A DNA stretch of 64,000 nt from Corynebacterium alimapuense (GCF_003716585.1 NZ_PTJO01000003.1:372001-436000); one strand, 5' to 3'; shown: positions 35,733-47,140, counted from the stretch's first letter. Made by a program: numbers and translations. Notes: generated from the sequence alone by a model not told the origin.

Positions 35733-37136
35733 ATGAGCGATTCGGCCGGAACTACCGTCGATCGACATTACGATCTCATCATCATCGGCACCGGCTCGGG
35801 CAACTCCATCCCCGGCCCTGAGTTCGACGGCCAATCCATCGCCATCATCGAAAAGGGCACTTTCGGTGGCACCTGTCTCAATGTCGGATGCATCCCGACC
35901 AAGATGTATGTCTATGCCGCAGACAAAGCCTACGAGGCCAATCACTCCGAGCGACTCGGTATTGATTCCCAGGTCAATTCGGTTGATTGGAAACAGATCA
36001 TCCGACGCACTTTCGATAACCGCATCGATCTCATCGCCGCTGGTGGCGAGGCCTACCGCCGTGGTCCGGAGACCCCGAATATCGATGTCTATGATCGCCA
36101 CGCCACCTTCGTCGGCGAGCGCACCCTACATACCGGCCAGGGAGATGAGGAAAAAATTATCTCCGGCGACCGGATTGTTGTCGCTGCTGGTTCGCGCCCA
36201 CTAATCCCGAAACGCATTCGCGAATCTGGGGTGAGCTATCACACCAATGAAGACATTATGCGCTTGCCCAAGCAGCCACGATCGATCGTCATCATCGGTG
36301 GCGGATTCATCGCCATGGAGTTTGCTCACGTCTTCGACGCACTGGGCACGAAGGTGGATATAGTCTGCCGCTCCCCGCTGATGCGACAGACCGACGCTGA
36401 TATTTACTCACGAATCAACCAGATTTTCGCCGAGCGTTTCGACGTCCACCTCGGCCGCACCGTCGCACAAGCCAACGACACTGACGACGGGGTAAGCCTC
36501 ACCCTCGATGATGGCTCCACCATCGAAGCAGATGTCTTGTTGGTGGCTACAGGACGCATCCCCAATGCCGACCAGCTAGATCTCGCAGCAGGTGGCATCG
36601 AGATCACTTCCGACGGCCGGCTTTCGGTAGATGAGTTTGGCCGCAGCACCTCCGCGCCTGGGGTGTGGGCGCTAGGAGATATTTCTTCGCCGTTCATGCT
36701 CAAGCATGTGGCTAATGCCGAGATGCGAGCAGTGCGCCACAACCTGCTCCATCCGGAGGATATGCGCAAGATGCCGCATGACCACGTGCCTTCTGCGGTA
36801 TTTACCCATCCGCAGATCGCCTCCGTCGGGCTCACCGAGGAGCAAGCGCGCGAAGCTGGCTACGACATCACCGTGAAGGTACAAAACTACGGTGACGTGG
36901 CCTATGGCTGGGCGATGGAAGACACCGAGGGCATCGCAAAGCTCATCGCCGACCGAGCGACCGGTCGACTGCTGGGCGCCCATTATCTTGGCGCACAGGC
37001 CTCCACTCTGATCCAACAAATGATCACCGTGATGGCTTTCGACTTGGATGTGCGCGAGGTAGCCAGCAACCAGTACTGGATCCACCCCGCACTTCCAGAA
37101 CTGACCGAAAACGCCTTGCTGGGTCTGGAGTTCTAG
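35733..37136 (+). CDS. mtr: Mycothione reductase
   Basis: Mtr reduces mycothiol disulfide with NADPH and FAD, keeping the actinobacterial thiol mycothiol reduced. It is a pyridine nucleotide-disulfide oxidoreductase with the FAD motif [11 protein letters not shown] (about residue 12), the redox pair [14 protein letters not shown] (about residues 45-58), the NADPH site [15 protein letters not shown] (about 188) and a C-terminal dimerisation domain ending [21 protein letters not shown] precedes the ATG. The stop overlaps the convergent map stop. Confidence 0.95.
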   Translation: MSDSAGTTVDRHYDLIIIGTGSGNSIPGPEFDGQSIAIIEKGTFGGTCLNVGCIPTKMYVYAADKAYEANHSERLGIDSQVNSVDWKQIIRRTFDNRIDLIAAGGEAYRRGPETPNIDVYDRHATFVGERTLHTGQGDEEKIISGDRIVVAAGSRPLIPKRIRESGVSYHTNEDIMRLPKQPRSIVIIGGGFIAMEFAHVFDALGTKVDIVCRSPLMRQTDADIYSRINQIFAERFDVHLGRTVAQANDTDDGVSLTLDDGSTIEADVLLVATGRIPNADQLDLAAGGIEITSDGRLSVDEFGRSTSAPGVWALGDISSPFMLKHVANAEMRAVRHNLLHPEDMRKMPHDHVPSAVFTHPQIASVGLTEEQAREAGYDITVKVQNYGDVAYGWAMEDTEGIAKLIADRATGRLLGAHYLGAQASTLIQQMITVMAFDLDVREVASNQYWIHPALPELTENALLGLEF

Positions 37137-38011
37137 ACCTCGTCGGGCAGAGTAAGAATCTCGTTGCCGTCGTCGGTGATAACTAGGGTGTGCTCGAACT
37201 GGGCGGTGAACTTATGGTCAGTGTTTTGCACCGTCCAGTCATCATCCCAGATGGTGTAATCCAGCCCACCAAGGTTAATCATCGGCTCGACGGTCAAGGT
37301 CATCCCTGGCTCGAGGATGTTGCGGTAGGTGGTGGAATCATAATGCAGAACGATCAAGCCATTATGGAAGGTCGGGCCAACACCATGACCGGTAAAATCG
37401 GTCACCACTTGGTAGCCGAAGCGGTGGGCGTAGGACTCAATAACCCGGCCGATAACGTTGATTTCCCGGCCCGGCTTGGCTGCACGGATGCCGCGTAGCG
37501 TAGCTTCCTTGGTCCGTTCGACCAGCAGCCGGTGTTCTTCACTGACGTTGCCAGCCAAGAAGGTCGCATTGGTGTCACCGTGGACACCATTTTTGAAAGC
37601 AGTGACGTCAATATTGACGATGTCGCCGTCTTCAACCACAGTGCTATCGGGAATGCCATGGCAGACGATTTCATTCAGCGAAATACAAGATGACTTCGGG
37701 AAACCTCGGTAGCCCAAGGTAGACGGGTAAGAGCCGTGATCGCACATGTAATCATGCGCAATACGGTCAAGCTCATCGGTGGTCACACCGGGTGCAACGG
37801 CGCGGCCGGCCTCAGCGAGCGCATTGGCTGCGATTTTTGAGGCCTCGCGCATGGCTTCGATAACCTCAGGAGTCTGGACGAATGGCTCGCCGATTCCTTC
37901 TTGAACATCATTTTTCCACACATATTCGGGACGTTCGATGCTGCCGGGGACAGAACGGATAGGCGACATTTTGCCTGGGGTAAGAGGAGCTCGAGTAACC
38001 ATAACGGACAT
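37133..38011 (-). CDS. map: Methionine aminopeptidase, type I
   Basis: MetAP removes the initiator methionine. The metal ligands are visible as [19 protein letters not shown] (two Asp), GHGVG (His), and [10 protein letters not shown] and [10 protein letters not shown] (Glu). The 40-residue N-terminal extension with [13 protein letters not shown] is the actinobacterial linker form that can contact the ribosome. Length is 292. GGGGA sits six bases before the ATG. Its stop and that of mtr share the bases CTAG, so the two transcripts must overlap. Confidence 0.96.
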   Translation of the reverse strand: MSVMVTRAPLTPGKMSPIRSVPGSIERPEYVWKNDVQEGIGEPFVQTPEVIEAMREASKIAANALAEAGRAVAPGVTTDELDRIAHDYMCDHGSYPSTLGYRGFPKSSCISLNEIVCHGIPDSTVVEDGDIVNIDVTAFKNGVHGDTNATFLAGNVSEEHRLLVERTKEATLRGIRAAKPGREINVIGRVIESYAHRFGYQVVTDFTGHGVGPTFHNGLIVLHYDSTTYRNILEPGMTLTVEPMINLGGLDYTIWDDDWTVQNTDHKFTAQFEHTLVITDDGNEILTLPDEV

Positions 38012-38200
38012 GGTAGTCCCCGCTGGAGGTAGCCGTCATGGCCGGGTGAGGTGGCCTGAGGTATCCGTTCGGACCGATTCTCTGGGAGAGAGTGGCCAAG
38101 ACCTAAGACACCTCCTACACTCGGCGAAATGGTGCCCTCACAGTCGGACTCTCATGGACATCTCGATTCCACACCCCGCGAAGGTGAGGGGGAAGAAGTC

Positions 38201-39688
38201 GTGCCACAGTCAGATATCACTCCGACTGTGCTGAAGATTGTCGGAGTCTCCTTCGGCGCAGCTGTCTTGGTCGGCGGAGCCACCGCCTTCGGAATCTCCC
38301 AGGCAATGCCAGCTCCGCAACAAGAGCAATATTTTGCGCAGGACTCCCCCGAACTAGCGCCTTCTGAAAATGTGGAAGTGATCATCCACAATCCAGCTGG
38401 TGTCCTCAGTGCTGAGGATGAAGCCCGGATGCTTCGGGATGCCGACCGGTTGGAGATCCCTGCGGTAGTCACCCAGCTCAACTACCTGGTTTTTGCCGAG
38501 AACAACGAAAATGTCAATGACACTGTGGAAGAATTCGCTCGCGATTCCGCTCCCGAACTCATTTCCGACGATGATGAACACTTCAGTGACGGCACCCTGA
38601 TCGTCGGTGTCGGGTTGGATCCGCGACAATCCTTCGTCTTCGCTGGCGAAGATGTCGCCGATGCTCTGTATCTAAACTCTGGCAGCCATTTGGATGAGGC
38701 GGTAACCGCGATTCAGCCTGGAGTAGTCGATGACAATATTCCCGCTGGTCTGTTCGCTGGCGCCAATGCGGCTACCGATACCGAAGCTCTAGCCCAAGAT
38801 CTTTATGAACAAGACCAGAGCAATCGCACGGCTGCCATTATCGGCGGTTCAGTAGGTGCTGCGGGATTACTCGCAGCCTTGAGCGCTGGTGGTGGCGCCA
38901 TGCTCCGGGCGGGCCGGAAGAAGGTTCTTACCGCCCGGTATCATCACGATCTCGTATCCAAAGAATATGGTTCATTGGCCCAGCGCCTCGACCAGATCGA
39001 TATTCGAGCTCATTCTCTGGCCTCACCCTTTGCCGATAACCAGATGCGCCAACAGTGGGAACAGGTGCGCGACCACTTTCTACAGCTGCATGATCACGTC
39101 GATGGCTTCAGCCAGCTCAACGAAGCTTCCCCCGATAAAGACTTCCTTGCTGTCTCCACCGAACTAGCCGACGCCGCCGCCGTCACGCAACAGGTCAGCT
39201 ACGCCGAGGAGAACATCGATAGCCTGTTCAAACTAGAACACGGCGACGAAGCACTTCGCCGAAGCGAACTCGCAGCCTTGCGCGAGGATGTTATCGCCGC
39301 CCAGCTAGAGATCGGGAAAGAAGAATCCGAGCTCTCCCGCAGGCTCAAAGACATCGAACACCGCGCCGATGCACTCTCATTGACCGCTGAGCAACCAGAA
39401 TTTTTGGATCATTTCGTGGTCCTACTCAGTGACTACCGGCTGGCACTTAACCAATTGAAGTCACAGAAATTCTCGGATGTCGAGGCTTCTTCAGAGCTGG
39501 CAGCACCGGCTATCTATGAACGCAACTACCGCCCCGGATATGGCTACCACGACTTCGTCCCCTTCTGGGCGTTGAGCACCTGGCATATGAGTAACGTCCA
39601 AGCTCATGAAAGCGCGCAGGCGGCATCTTCGACTAATACATCCTTTAGCTCTGGGTTCTCAGGTGCCGGTGGGTCCTCGAGCTTCTAG
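38201..39688 (+). CDS. DUF5129-like membrane protein
   Basis: A membrane helix (about residues 10-30) is followed by an external domain (DSPELAPSENVEVIIHNPAGVLSAEDEARML) that recalls TPM-fold/DUF5129 proteins, a second helix near GGSVGAAGLLAALSAGGGAM, then a coiled, charged cytosolic-type region, and a Ser/Gly tail (SSGFSGAGGSSSF). Function unknown. I chose the GTG at 38201 because GAGGGGGAAG lies upstream; an ATG 24 codons earlier (38129) has no ribosome-binding site but could start a leaderless message. Convergent with the PBP gene, 2 bases apart. Confidence 0.82.
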   Translation: MPQSDITPTVLKIVGVSFGAAVLVGGATAFGISQAMPAPQQEQYFAQDSPELAPSENVEVIIHNPAGVLSAEDEARMLRDADRLEIPAVVTQLNYLVFAENNENVNDTVEEFARDSAPELISDDDEHFSDGTLIVGVGLDPRQSFVFAGEDVADALYLNSGSHLDEAVTAIQPGVVDDNIPAGLFAGANAATDTEALAQDLYEQDQSNRTAAIIGGSVGAAGLLAALSAGGGAMLRAGRKKVLTARYHHDLVSKEYGSLAQRLDQIDIRAHSLASPFADNQMRQQWEQVRDHFLQLHDHVDGFSQLNEASPDKDFLAVSTELADAAAVTQQVSYAEENIDSLFKLEHGDEALRRSELAALREDVIAAQLEIGKEESELSRRLKDIEHRADALSLTAEQPEFLDHFVVLLSDYRLALNQLKSQKFSDVEASSELAAPAIYERNYRPGYGYHDFVPFWALSTWHMSNVQAHESAQAASSTNTSFSSGFSGAGGSSSF

Positions 39689-39690
39689 CT

Positions 39691-41517
39691 CTAGATCTGG
39701 CCGGACTCTGCTCGGATGGTATCGAGATTGGTGAAGAACCGGTCGGTGATAGCCACCGAGGTTTCCGAGCCACCGCCAAGTACCACCAAGGTGGCAAAGG
39801 CAATGTCATCGTCACGGTAGCCCGCGAACCACGCGTGCGAGCCATCAGCAATCTCAGCCTCACCGGTCTTGCCATAGATTTCCCCGCCTGCGGCCATCCC
39901 GCGAGCAGTACCAGAGGTCACCACCGAGCGCATCATCTGTTGTACCTGGCTAATAACGCCTGGGTCCGGAGCCGTGGTCTGCTCGCTGACCTCAGTGTCA
40001 TGGCCTTCAATGAGTACCGGCACTGGGGTCTGCCCATTGGCAGCAGTGGCGGCCACCAACGCTAGACCGAAGGGGCTTGCCAAGTTGAGGCCCTGACCGT
40101 AGCCGGATTCGGTGCGCTCGAGAGGGGTTTTACCCTCGGGGACCGAACCAGTAGTGGTGTTAAGCCCAGGAATAGCGAAGTCGATGCCCAGCCCGAATTG
40201 TTTAGCGGTATCTGCGAGCTCTCCAGGGGCAAGTTGGGTGCTGATATCGGCGAAGGTGGTGTTACAGGATGCGGCAAATGCTTGCTCAAGTGGAACGTTG
40301 CCGAGCGAAAAGCCGTTGTAGTTGACCACTTGGCGGCCATAGATATTCATCGAGCCCGGGCAGCCAACGATGGAATCGGTGGTCAGACCTTCATCCTCGA
40401 TACCTGCGGCGGCAGTGATGATCTTAAACACCGAGCCTGGTGGGTATTGACCGGTCAGTGCGAGGTCTCCCTCAGCATCGGCTTCTTCGGTTTGAGCCAC
40501 CGCCAGTACTTGCCCGGTTGAGGGCCGAATAGCCACCAGCATGGCCTGGGCATCTGCCTGTAGATCTACCGCTTCTTGGGCGGCGCGTTGGATGTCATAG
40601 TCCAAGCTGACTTGAACGGCTGGGGCTGGGGTGGCCGCGTGGAACTCCACATCGTCAATAAAGGCTCCGTGTTGGTTAACGGTAGCTACCCGCCAGCCGT
40701 TGGCACCATCGAGTTCTTCATCGACCAAGGCTTCCACGCGAGACATAATGTCCGGGGCAAAACCGGAATCGACCGAGACCATCGCAGCTTCTTCGTTCAC
40801 CACCACGCCATCGACTCCCGATAGTGCTTCTAACACTGCCGGGCCTTCGGTGGAATTAACCATAGCCACCGAATAGGTGCCTTCTACCCGGTCAAGTTGC
40901 TCCGCTAACTCAGCAGCATCAACTGTTGCTATCGTCTCGTCGCGGTCATGGGCGGCGTTGATCGCCGCTGCCACGCTCGCGGCTACTGGTCGGACATCTT
41001 CGATAGCATCTCGGTCAATGAGCACCCGATAGCTGACTCCGGGCTGCAAGATCTCTGCCCCATCGGAGCTAATCACGCTGGCTTTAGTCGCGGGGACCGA
41101 GCGCAGTTCGAGATGCTGGTTGGCTCCTAATCCTGGGTGCAGCAAGGTCGGCTGCCAACGAACGGTCCACTGCTCATCAACCTGGGTCAGCGTCATCGAA
41201 GAGTCATAGGTAAGCGAACGATCACGCGGCAGCTGCCAGTCCAAGGTGTAATCGACGGTGGCGATATTCTCCCGAACGGTGGACTCCCCCATCGTCACCG
41301 TGACCGATTCAGCTTGGAGACCATCAAAGGTGTCATCGATAACACCTTGGGCGGCAGTCGGTGAATCAACCAACTCGGCTAAGGCTTCTTGGTCTCGTTC
41401 AGACATCGCCGTGAGAAAATCCTCGGCGACTGGCTCGGCCGATACTGGCTTCGGAGTGCAGGAGACCAACCCGCAGACCAATGCCAACACCGAGACAACC
41501 GCCGTTATATTTCTCAT
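39691..41517 (-). CDS. pbp: Penicillin-binding lipoprotein (class B transpeptidase)
   Basis: A cross-linking D,D-transpeptidase of peptidoglycan on the outer face of the membrane. A lipobox (GLVSC, Cys20) is followed by an NTF2-like/MecA_N domain (about residues 30-135), a dimerisation region, and the transpeptidase domain with motifs PPGSVFKI (SxxK, about 362), SCNTTF (SxN) and YGKTGEAE (KTG). The 608-residue length fits this lipoprotein PBP family of corynebacteria, related to PbpA-like proteins of the ispG-dxr region. Confidence 0.93.
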   Translation of the reverse strand: MRNITAVVSVLALVCGLVSCTPKPVSAEPVAEDFLTAMSERDQEALAELVDSPTAAQGVIDDTFDGLQAESVTVTMGESTVRENIATVDYTLDWQLPRDRSLTYDSSMTLTQVDEQWTVRWQPTLLHPGLGANQHLELRSVPATKASVISSDGAEILQPGVSYRVLIDRDAIEDVRPVAASVAAAINAAHDRDETIATVDAAELAEQLDRVEGTYSVAMVNSTEGPAVLEALSGVDGVVVNEEAAMVSVDSGFAPDIMSRVEALVDEELDGANGWRVATVNQHGAFIDDVEFHAATPAPAVQVSLDYDIQRAAQEAVDLQADAQAMLVAIRPSTGQVLAVAQTEEADAEGDLALTGQYPPGSVFKIITAAAGIEDEGLTTDSIVGCPGSMNIYGRQVVNYNGFSLGNVPLEQAFAASCNTTFADISTQLAPGELADTAKQFGLGIDFAIPGLNTTTGSVPEGKTPLERTESGYGQGLNLASPFGLALVAATAANGQTPVPVLIEGHDTEVSEQTTAPDPGVISQVQQMMRSVVTSGTARGMAAGGEIYGKTGEAEIADGSHAWFAGYRDDDIAFATLVVLGGGSETSVAITDRFFTNLDTIRAESGQI

Positions 41518-41532
41518 GCCGATACCGACCGA

Positions 41533-42696
41533 CTAGCGGGTGACTTTGATTTCGGCCTTGGCGCCCGCGACCTCTTCTAGGCCTTGTTCCTCTGCCAGCC
41601 GCATGGCTTCTTCGATGAGGGTTTCAACAATCTGAGACTCAGGCACCGTCTTGATGATCTCGCCCTTGACAAAGATCTGTCCCTTGCCATTACCGGAGGC
41701 CACACCAAGGTCAGCGTCTCGCGCTTCACCTGGGCCATTGACCACGCAGCCCATGACTGCCACGCGCAGGGGGAACTCCATGCCTTCGAGACCAGCGGAG
41801 ACTTCCTCGGCGAGTTTGTAGACATCAACTTGGGCGCGGCCGCAAGAAGGGCAAGACACGATCTCGAGCTTGCGGGGGCGCAGGTTGAGCGACTGCAAGA
41901 TCTGGTCGCCGACCTTGATTTCCTCGACTGGGTCAGCAGAGAGGGACACGCGGATGGTGTCGCCGATTCCCTCAGCCAACAATGCGCCGAAGGCAACGGA
42001 GGACTTGATGGTGCCCTGGAATGCGGGTCCGGCCTCTGTCACACCAAGGTGCAACGGGTAGTCAGACTGAGCGGCTAGCTGCCGGTAGGCCTCGACCATG
42101 ACGACTGGGTCATTGTGCTTGACCGAGATCTTGATATCTCCGAAACCACAGTCTTCGAACAAGCTAGCTTCCCAAAGAGCTGATTCCACCAGTGCTTCAG
42201 GAGTGGCCTTGCCGTATTTCTCCATGATCCGCTTATCCAGCGAACCAGCGTTGACACCGATACGAATCGGGATACCTGCGTCACCGGCGGCCTTGGCTAC
42301 CTCCTTGACTCGGCCGTCAAACTCCTTAATATTTCCGGGGTTAACGCGCACTGCTGCACAGCCTGCATCAATGGCCGCGAAGATGTACTTAGGCTGGAAG
42401 TGAATATCTGCGATGACCGGGATCGGCGACTTCTTCGCGATGATCGGCAGCGCTTCAGCGTCAATGGTTTTCGGGCAAGCAACTCGAACCATGTCGCAAC
42501 CGGATGCTGTCAGCTGAGCGATCTGCTGCAAGGTGGCATTGATGTCATGGGTCTTAGTGGTAGTCATCGACTGCACCGAGATGGGGAAATCCGATCCCAC
42601 CCCGACTTTGCCGACCATCAGCTGACGAGTCTTTCGGCGCGGGGCCAAGACCGGCGGCGGGGTGGCCGGGATACCGAGTCCGATGGAGGTCGACAC
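41533..42696 (-). CDS. ispG: 4-hydroxy-3-methylbut-2-enyl diphosphate synthase (flavodoxin)
   Basis: IspG is the iron-sulfur enzyme of the MEP isoprenoid pathway that converts MEcPP to HMBPP. The N-terminal TIM barrel starts with [20 protein letters not shown], and the cluster cysteines are in [12 protein letters not shown] and [16 protein letters not shown]; the fourth element is the late Glu. I place the start at the GTG nine bases after CAGGAGA rather than at an ATG abutting that site. Length 387 fits. It is part of the leftward dxr-rip1-ispG run. Confidence 0.96.
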   Translation of the reverse strand: MSTSIGLGIPATPPPVLAPRRKTRQLMVGKVGVGSDFPISVQSMTTTKTHDINATLQQIAQLTASGCDMVRVACPKTIDAEALPIIAKKSPIPVIADIHFQPKYIFAAIDAGCAAVRVNPGNIKEFDGRVKEVAKAAGDAGIPIRIGVNAGSLDKRIMEKYGKATPEALVESALWEASLFEDCGFGDIKISVKHNDPVVMVEAYRQLAAQSDYPLHLGVTEAGPAFQGTIKSSVAFGALLAEGIGDTIRVSLSADPVEEIKVGDQILQSLNLRPRKLEIVSCPSCGRAQVDVYKLAEEVSAGLEGMEFPLRVAVMGCVVNGPGEARDADLGVASGNGKGQIFVKGEIIKTVPESQIVETLIEEAMRLAEEQGLEEVAGAKAEIKVTR

Positions 42697-42785
42697 GTTG
42701 CACATTCTCCTGACAAATTTAACGGAATAGAGATGACGCCAACTCTAGCACCGCAGCACAGTCCACCGACCTGCCCTGACTACTC

Positions 42786-43997
42786 TCAGCCGAACAATCG
42801 GACCGGGTTCACCACGTCTGCCACGATGACAATCACGCCGATGGTCAGCAGCGTGGCTCCCATCGCATAGGTCACCGGCATCAGCTTCGCGTAATCGGCA
42901 GGACCGCCTGGGCCTAGACCGCGCAAGCGTCGGAAGATATCGCGAATCTTCTCATAGAGCACCACCGCGATATGACCGCCATCGAGTGGCGGAAGCGGGA
43001 TGAGGTTAAACAGCGCTAGGAAGAAGTTCAGCGATGCCAGCATCATCCAGAACACATTCCACAGAGAACGCTCGACCAGTTCACCGCCGAGCCGGGAGGC
43101 GCCAACCACGCTCATGGGACCTTCAACATCTCGCTCTCCGCCGAAGATGGCGGAGACCACACCGGGGATCATGGAGGGGAATTGAGCAAGCCCGCGGACG
43201 GTCCCATCGAGCACCTGCCAGCTATAGGAAGCAGTAGCGCCAATGCCCTCGATGGGCCCATAACTCTTGATTGCGTCAGGGACGGGGGCATTCGAGACTC
43301 CGATTGCGCCAGCTTGGACTTGCTCGCCCTGCCCGTCGAGTCGGGTTACCGATGCCACCGGCACCTCGACGTCGATAATCTGGTTGCCCCGCTCAACGGT
43401 CAGGGTGACCACTTCTCCGGGCATGGTCAGCACGGTGTCTCGCAGCTGAGTGAAGCTCTCGGCTTCCTCACCATTGATCGCGAGGATGCGGTCTCCTACA
43501 TCGATGCCGGCTTCCCCAGCAGGACCTGTGCCGGAGCACTCGGCGAGGGTCTGCGCGTCAATCTGGTCGGAGACGCAAGAAACCTCACCGACGGTGGGAG
43601 TGGTATCGGCATCCGGATTAGGGATACCGCTGGTCACGGCAACTCCATAAAGAATGATGAAGCCGACGACCAAGTTCGTGGCGACGCCACCGGAGAGCAC
43701 AATTACCCGCTGCCACCACGGCTTATTGAACATGGCATGGGGTGCTTCTTCCGGCGTGACCGGGTCTTGGGCGGTCATGCCGGCAATGTCGCAAAAACCA
43801 CCCACCGGCAGCGCTGCCAACCCGTAGGTGGTGTGGCCTTTCGTTTTCGACCACACGGTCGGCCCGAAACCGATGAAGTAGCGGCGAACTCGCATGCCAA
43901 AGGCGCGTGCGGTGAGCATATGCCCCGCCTCATGGAGTGCGATAGTCACCGCTATTCCTAGGGCGAATAAGAACACACCAGACAAGTAGGCTGCCAC
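42786..43997 (-). CDS. rip1: Site-2 protease, M50 family (Rip1/RseP)
   Basis: Rip1 cuts membrane-embedded anti-sigma factors and other substrates within the membrane. The zinc motif HEAGH is at about residue 22 (IALHEAGHMLTARAFG), a PDZ domain spans about 130-220 (GEAGIDVGDRILAINGEEAESF), and NLIPLPPLDGGHIA near residue 340 supplies the third metal ligand. Four helices frame these. GTG start with AAGGAG upstream. It lies between dxr and ispG, the usual actinobacterial order. Confidence 0.94.
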   Translation of the reverse strand: MAAYLSGVFLFALGIAVTIALHEAGHMLTARAFGMRVRRYFIGFGPTVWSKTKGHTTYGLAALPVGGFCDIAGMTAQDPVTPEEAPHAMFNKPWWQRVIVLSGGVATNLVVGFIILYGVAVTSGIPNPDADTTPTVGEVSCVSDQIDAQTLAECSGTGPAGEAGIDVGDRILAINGEEAESFTQLRDTVLTMPGEVVTLTVERGNQIIDVEVPVASVTRLDGQGEQVQAGAIGVSNAPVPDAIKSYGPIEGIGATASYSWQVLDGTVRGLAQFPSMIPGVVSAIFGGERDVEGPMSVVGASRLGGELVERSLWNVFWMMLASLNFFLALFNLIPLPPLDGGHIAVVLYEKIRDIFRRLRGLGPGGPADYAKLMPVTYAMGATLLTIGVIVIVADVVNPVRLFG

Positions 43998-44012
43998 GTT
44001 TCTCCTTATAAA

Positions 44013-45179
44013 TTAAGAAAGCTTATCGACGACCGCGTTGGCCCGAGCCCGCGCTTGCCCTTCCACGGCGAGGACGTCATCGACGGTTGAGGGTACACCT
44101 GCGAAGGCATCTGCTCCCTCAACAACCTCCGCCACAATATCTACGATCTGTGGGAAGTGGATTCGGCCCTGCAGAAAAGCGGCCGCAGCTTCCTCATTGG
44201 CGGCGTTATAAACAGCCGGGAAACTACCCTTTCGCGAGGCCACCTCACGGGCTAAACGCACGGCGGGGAAAGCGACGTCGTCAAGCGGCTCAAAATGCCA
44301 GTCATGCGCATCCCGGAAATCAAGCGCTGGCTGCGCGCCGGGGACACGGTACGGCCAATCTAGGGCGAGGGCGATGGGTAGCTTCATCGACGGCGGAGAA
44401 GCCTGAGCAATGGTGCCGCCATCTTTGAACGTCACCATCGAATGAATAATCGACTGTGGATGGACGGTGACCTCGATCCGATCGGCTGGAATATCAAATA
44501 ATAGGGTCGCCTCGATGAGCTCTAGGCCCTTATTAATCAAGGTCGCCGAATTGAGGGTATTCATCTGTCCCATGGACCAGGTGGGGTGTGCTGCAGCTTG
44601 TTCTGGGGTGACCTGCCACATCTGCTCCCGCGTGCGACCGCGGAAAGGCCCGCCGCTGGCAGTCAGGACCAGCCGGTCGACCTCAGCATCAGTTCCGGAT
44701 CTTAAACACTGCGCCATGGCCGAATGTTCGGAATCGACGGGGACAATTTGTCCCGGCCCAGCCGCTGCAGTGACCAAATCCCCACCAGCTACCAGAGACT
44801 CCTTGTTAGCCAAGGCCAAGATGCTGCCTTGGTTGATGGTTGCCAGGGTGGCGGCTAGGCCAAGCGAGCCAACAAGTGCGTTGAGGACAGTATCTGCCTC
44901 AACCTCGAGCACCAATCGCTCGGCAGCATCTGGGCCAGCGATGACCTGGCCATCTAACAGGTGAGAGACCTTCTCTGCTGCCTGCGTATTAGCCACTGCC
45001 ACCTGCCCTGGTGCAAGCCGCAGGGATCTAGCCTGCTGGGCGATCAGATCGGGGTCTGAGCCGCCAGCGGCGATGCCGACGACCAAGAATCGATCTGGGT
45101 TATCGGCAATAACCTCTAGGGCTTGAGTGCCGATGGACCCGGTGGAACCAAGGATGAGGATACGTTTAGGAGAACTCAC
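44013..45179 (-). CDS. dxr: 1-deoxy-D-xylulose 5-phosphate reductoisomerase
   Basis: Dxr (IspC) catalyses the second step of the MEP pathway using NADPH. The nucleotide fold [14 protein letters not shown] (about residues 7-20), [25 protein letters not shown] (catalytic loop with Asp and Glu) and [19 protein letters not shown] are all present. The 388-residue length is normal. It starts with GTG, and no obvious Shine-Dalgarno is seen. It is followed 15 bases later by rip1, so isoprenoid synthesis and site-2 protease are co-transcribed. Confidence 0.96.
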   Translation of the reverse strand: MSSPKRILILGSTGSIGTQALEVIADNPDRFLVVGIAAGGSDPDLIAQQARSLRLAPGQVAVANTQAAEKVSHLLDGQVIAGPDAAERLVLEVEADTVLNALVGSLGLAATLATINQGSILALANKESLVAGGDLVTAAAGPGQIVPVDSEHSAMAQCLRSGTDAEVDRLVLTASGGPFRGRTREQMWQVTPEQAAAHPTWSMGQMNTLNSATLINKGLELIEATLLFDIPADRIEVTVHPQSIIHSMVTFKDGGTIAQASPPSMKLPIALALDWPYRVPGAQPALDFRDAHDWHFEPLDDVAFPAVRLAREVASRKGSFPAVYNAANEEAAAAFLQGRIHFPQIVDIVAEVVEGADAFAGVPSTVDDVLAVEGQARARANAVVDKLS

Positions 45180-45349
45180 CTAGTGATTATCTCACCACTG
45201 GCAAGACAGTCGAACTTATTGCTTAACCGGTGGGGGTGTTTTCTCGCGGGCGGGCAGTGAATGTGCAAAGATATATGCCAGTAAGTATAAGGAAGTTCAA
45301 CGCGCTGGCACCCTTGTGGAATCTGCGCGTTCATGAGAAGGAGAAGACC

Positions 45350-45799
45350 GTGGCTGCTTCCAAAGAGATCGTGCCTGAGGTTCATAGCGGAACCTCCACC
45401 CTCGATGTCCCCTCGGCTGGCCTCGGCTGGAGCGAGCTTTCCCGGACCACCGTGCAGGTTTCCGGCTGGGTATCCGTGCTAATTATGTTGTCCTTCAATT
45501 TCGGTAACCACACCGGACACGTCGAGACCATCTGGCTGCTAGTCGTTACTGCCCTGCTGGTAGTGGGACTGCTCTACCACATGTTTGAGCCGAACCTGAA
45601 CCAGGTACGCACCATTACCGGTAAGAACCAGCCGGTCGGACATGTTGAGCCTGATTGGACCTACAACCAGAAGACGCTCTCCGGCGACTACGCTTCCTTG
45701 AGCGATTCGCAGCTGCGTGCTCTCAACATCGAGCCCGCTCGTGTTGCGCACCTGCGCGAGATCGATGAGACTTCCACCGGTGCTCACGCACTGAAGTAG
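45350..45799 (+). CDS. DUF2631 family membrane protein
   Basis: A 149-residue protein with two adjacent helices (TVQVSGWVSVLIMLSFNFGNHTG region and TIWLLVVTALLVVGLLYHMF), then a soluble tail. It fits the actinobacterial DUF2631 family that sits beside dxr. Function unknown. I chose the GTG at 45350 because GAAGGAG lies seven bases upstream; a longer frame beginning at 45230 lies over the dxr leader. A strong terminator follows. Confidence 0.85.
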   Translation: MAASKEIVPEVHSGTSTLDVPSAGLGWSELSRTTVQVSGWVSVLIMLSFNFGNHTGHVETIWLLVVTALLVVGLLYHMFEPNLNQVRTITGKNQPVGHVEPDWTYNQKTLSGDYASLSDSQLRALNIEPARVAHLREIDETSTGAHALK

Positions 45800-45828
45800 G
45801 AAAACCTCTGGAAAAACTTCCAGACATT

Positions 45829-45869
45829 AGAAAGGCCGCCTATCCCCTTCCGGGACAGGCGGCCTTTCT
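45829..45869. terminator. Bidirectional intrinsic terminator, DUF2631 gene / rlmN
   Basis: An 18-base stem (45829-45846 with 45852-45869, one mismatch) starting AGAAAGGCCGCC and closing GGCGGCCTTTCT, followed by a T-containing tail. It lies between convergent genes. A smaller hairpin (CTGGAA-TTCCAG) lies just before it. Confidence 0.92.
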
Positions 45870-45893
45870 GTTTCCCTCGTGCTCTAGCAGATC

Positions 45894-47045
45894 CTAGTTG
45901 TCAGCAGGAGCCTCGGAGCTAGCGGAGCTTTCAGCACCGTCAGCACCGTCAGTGCCTTCGGCTGCTAGCTGACCACAGGCCGCCGCAATCTCCTGGCCCT
46001 TGGTATCGCGAACTGTACAGGTGACGCCTTGGGCAATAACCCGGCGCACGAACTCATGCTGGCGGTACTTCGGGGAGGCATCCCACTTAGATCCCGGGGT
46101 GGGGTTCAGTGGGATGAGGTTAACGTGAACCAGCGGGCCTAGAGCTTCGCGTAAACGCTTGCCCAGCAGATCAGCTCGCCAGTCTTGGTCGTTGATGTCT
46201 CGGATCAAAGCATACTCAATGGAGACTCGACGGCCAGACTTCTCGGCATAGTAGCTGGCTGCATCAAGCACTTCTTGGATGGAGAAGCGGTTGTTAACCG
46301 GCACCAAGGTATCGCGCAATTCATCGTCCGGGGTATGCAAAGACACTGCCAGCGTCACGCTCATATCCTCGTCGGCGAGTTTGCGGATGGCCGGGGCCAA
46401 ACCAACGGTGGATACGGTGACGTTACGCTGTGAGATTCCGAACCCAGCCGGTGAGGGCTGAGTGATTTGCCGAACGGCAGAGACTACTCGTTTGTAGTTA
46501 GCCAGAGGCTCGCCCATTCCCATGAACACGATATTGGACAGGCGGGAACCTTCTGCTTGCATCACTGCAGCAGCAGCTCGAACCTGATCCACAATCTCAC
46601 CGGTGGAAAGGTTGCGATCAAGTCCAGCTTGACCGGTAGCACAGAACGGGCAGGCCATTCCGCAGCCGGCCTGCGAGGAAATACACAGGGTAGAGCGCTC
46701 GGAATAGCGCATAAGCACCGATTCCAAGAGGGTGCCATCATTGAGACGCCACAGAGATTTAGTGGTGTCTCCGGCATCTGTCTCGATCGAACGCACCGAA
46801 GTCAACAAGGTGGGGAAAAGCTCCTTGGCAACCTTTTCACGTGCCTCGGCAGGCAGATCCGTCATCGTCGAGGGATCTGCCTCGAAGCGTCCATAGTAGT
46901 GACGTGCAATCTGGTCAGCGCGGAATTTGGGCAATCCGAGCTTGCCGAGTCGCTCGATGCGTTCCTCGACGCTTAGGTCAGTGAAGTGGGTTGGGGGCAT
47001 TCCCCGCTTCGGAGCAGAGAACTGGAGGGTCACAGGTTCAGCCAT
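45894..47045 (-). CDS. rlmN: 23S rRNA/tRNA adenine-C2 methyltransferase
   Basis: RlmN is a radical SAM enzyme that methylates C2 of A2503 in 23S rRNA and A37 in some tRNAs. The cluster motif [12 protein letters not shown] (CxxxCxxC) is at about residue 130, and later motifs [14 protein letters not shown] and [15 protein letters not shown] fit. The closing [18 protein letters not shown] has the resolving cysteine. The start MAEPVTLQF is chosen over an upstream ATG. The Ala/Asp/Ser-rich tail is an actinobacterial addition. Confidence 0.95.
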   Translation of the reverse strand: MAEPVTLQFSAPKRGMPPTHFTDLSVEERIERLGKLGLPKFRADQIARHYYGRFEADPSTMTDLPAEAREKVAKELFPTLLTSVRSIETDAGDTTKSLWRLNDGTLLESVLMRYSERSTLCISSQAGCGMACPFCATGQAGLDRNLSTGEIVDQVRAAAAVMQAEGSRLSNIVFMGMGEPLANYKRVVSAVRQITQPSPAGFGISQRNVTVSTVGLAPAIRKLADEDMSVTLAVSLHTPDDELRDTLVPVNNRFSIQEVLDAASYYAEKSGRRVSIEYALIRDINDQDWRADLLGKRLREALGPLVHVNLIPLNPTPGSKWDASPKYRQHEFVRRVIAQGVTCTVRDTKGQEIAAACGQLAAEGTDGADGAESSASSEAPADN

Positions 47046-47140
47046 AATGGCTCTATCTTGGCACGTCGACTCCCCCGTTACCGAATTGTTCACCTACTAT
47101 CAGCGCGTGTCGGTGGCGGAGTTCTCATTGACAGCGTTGA

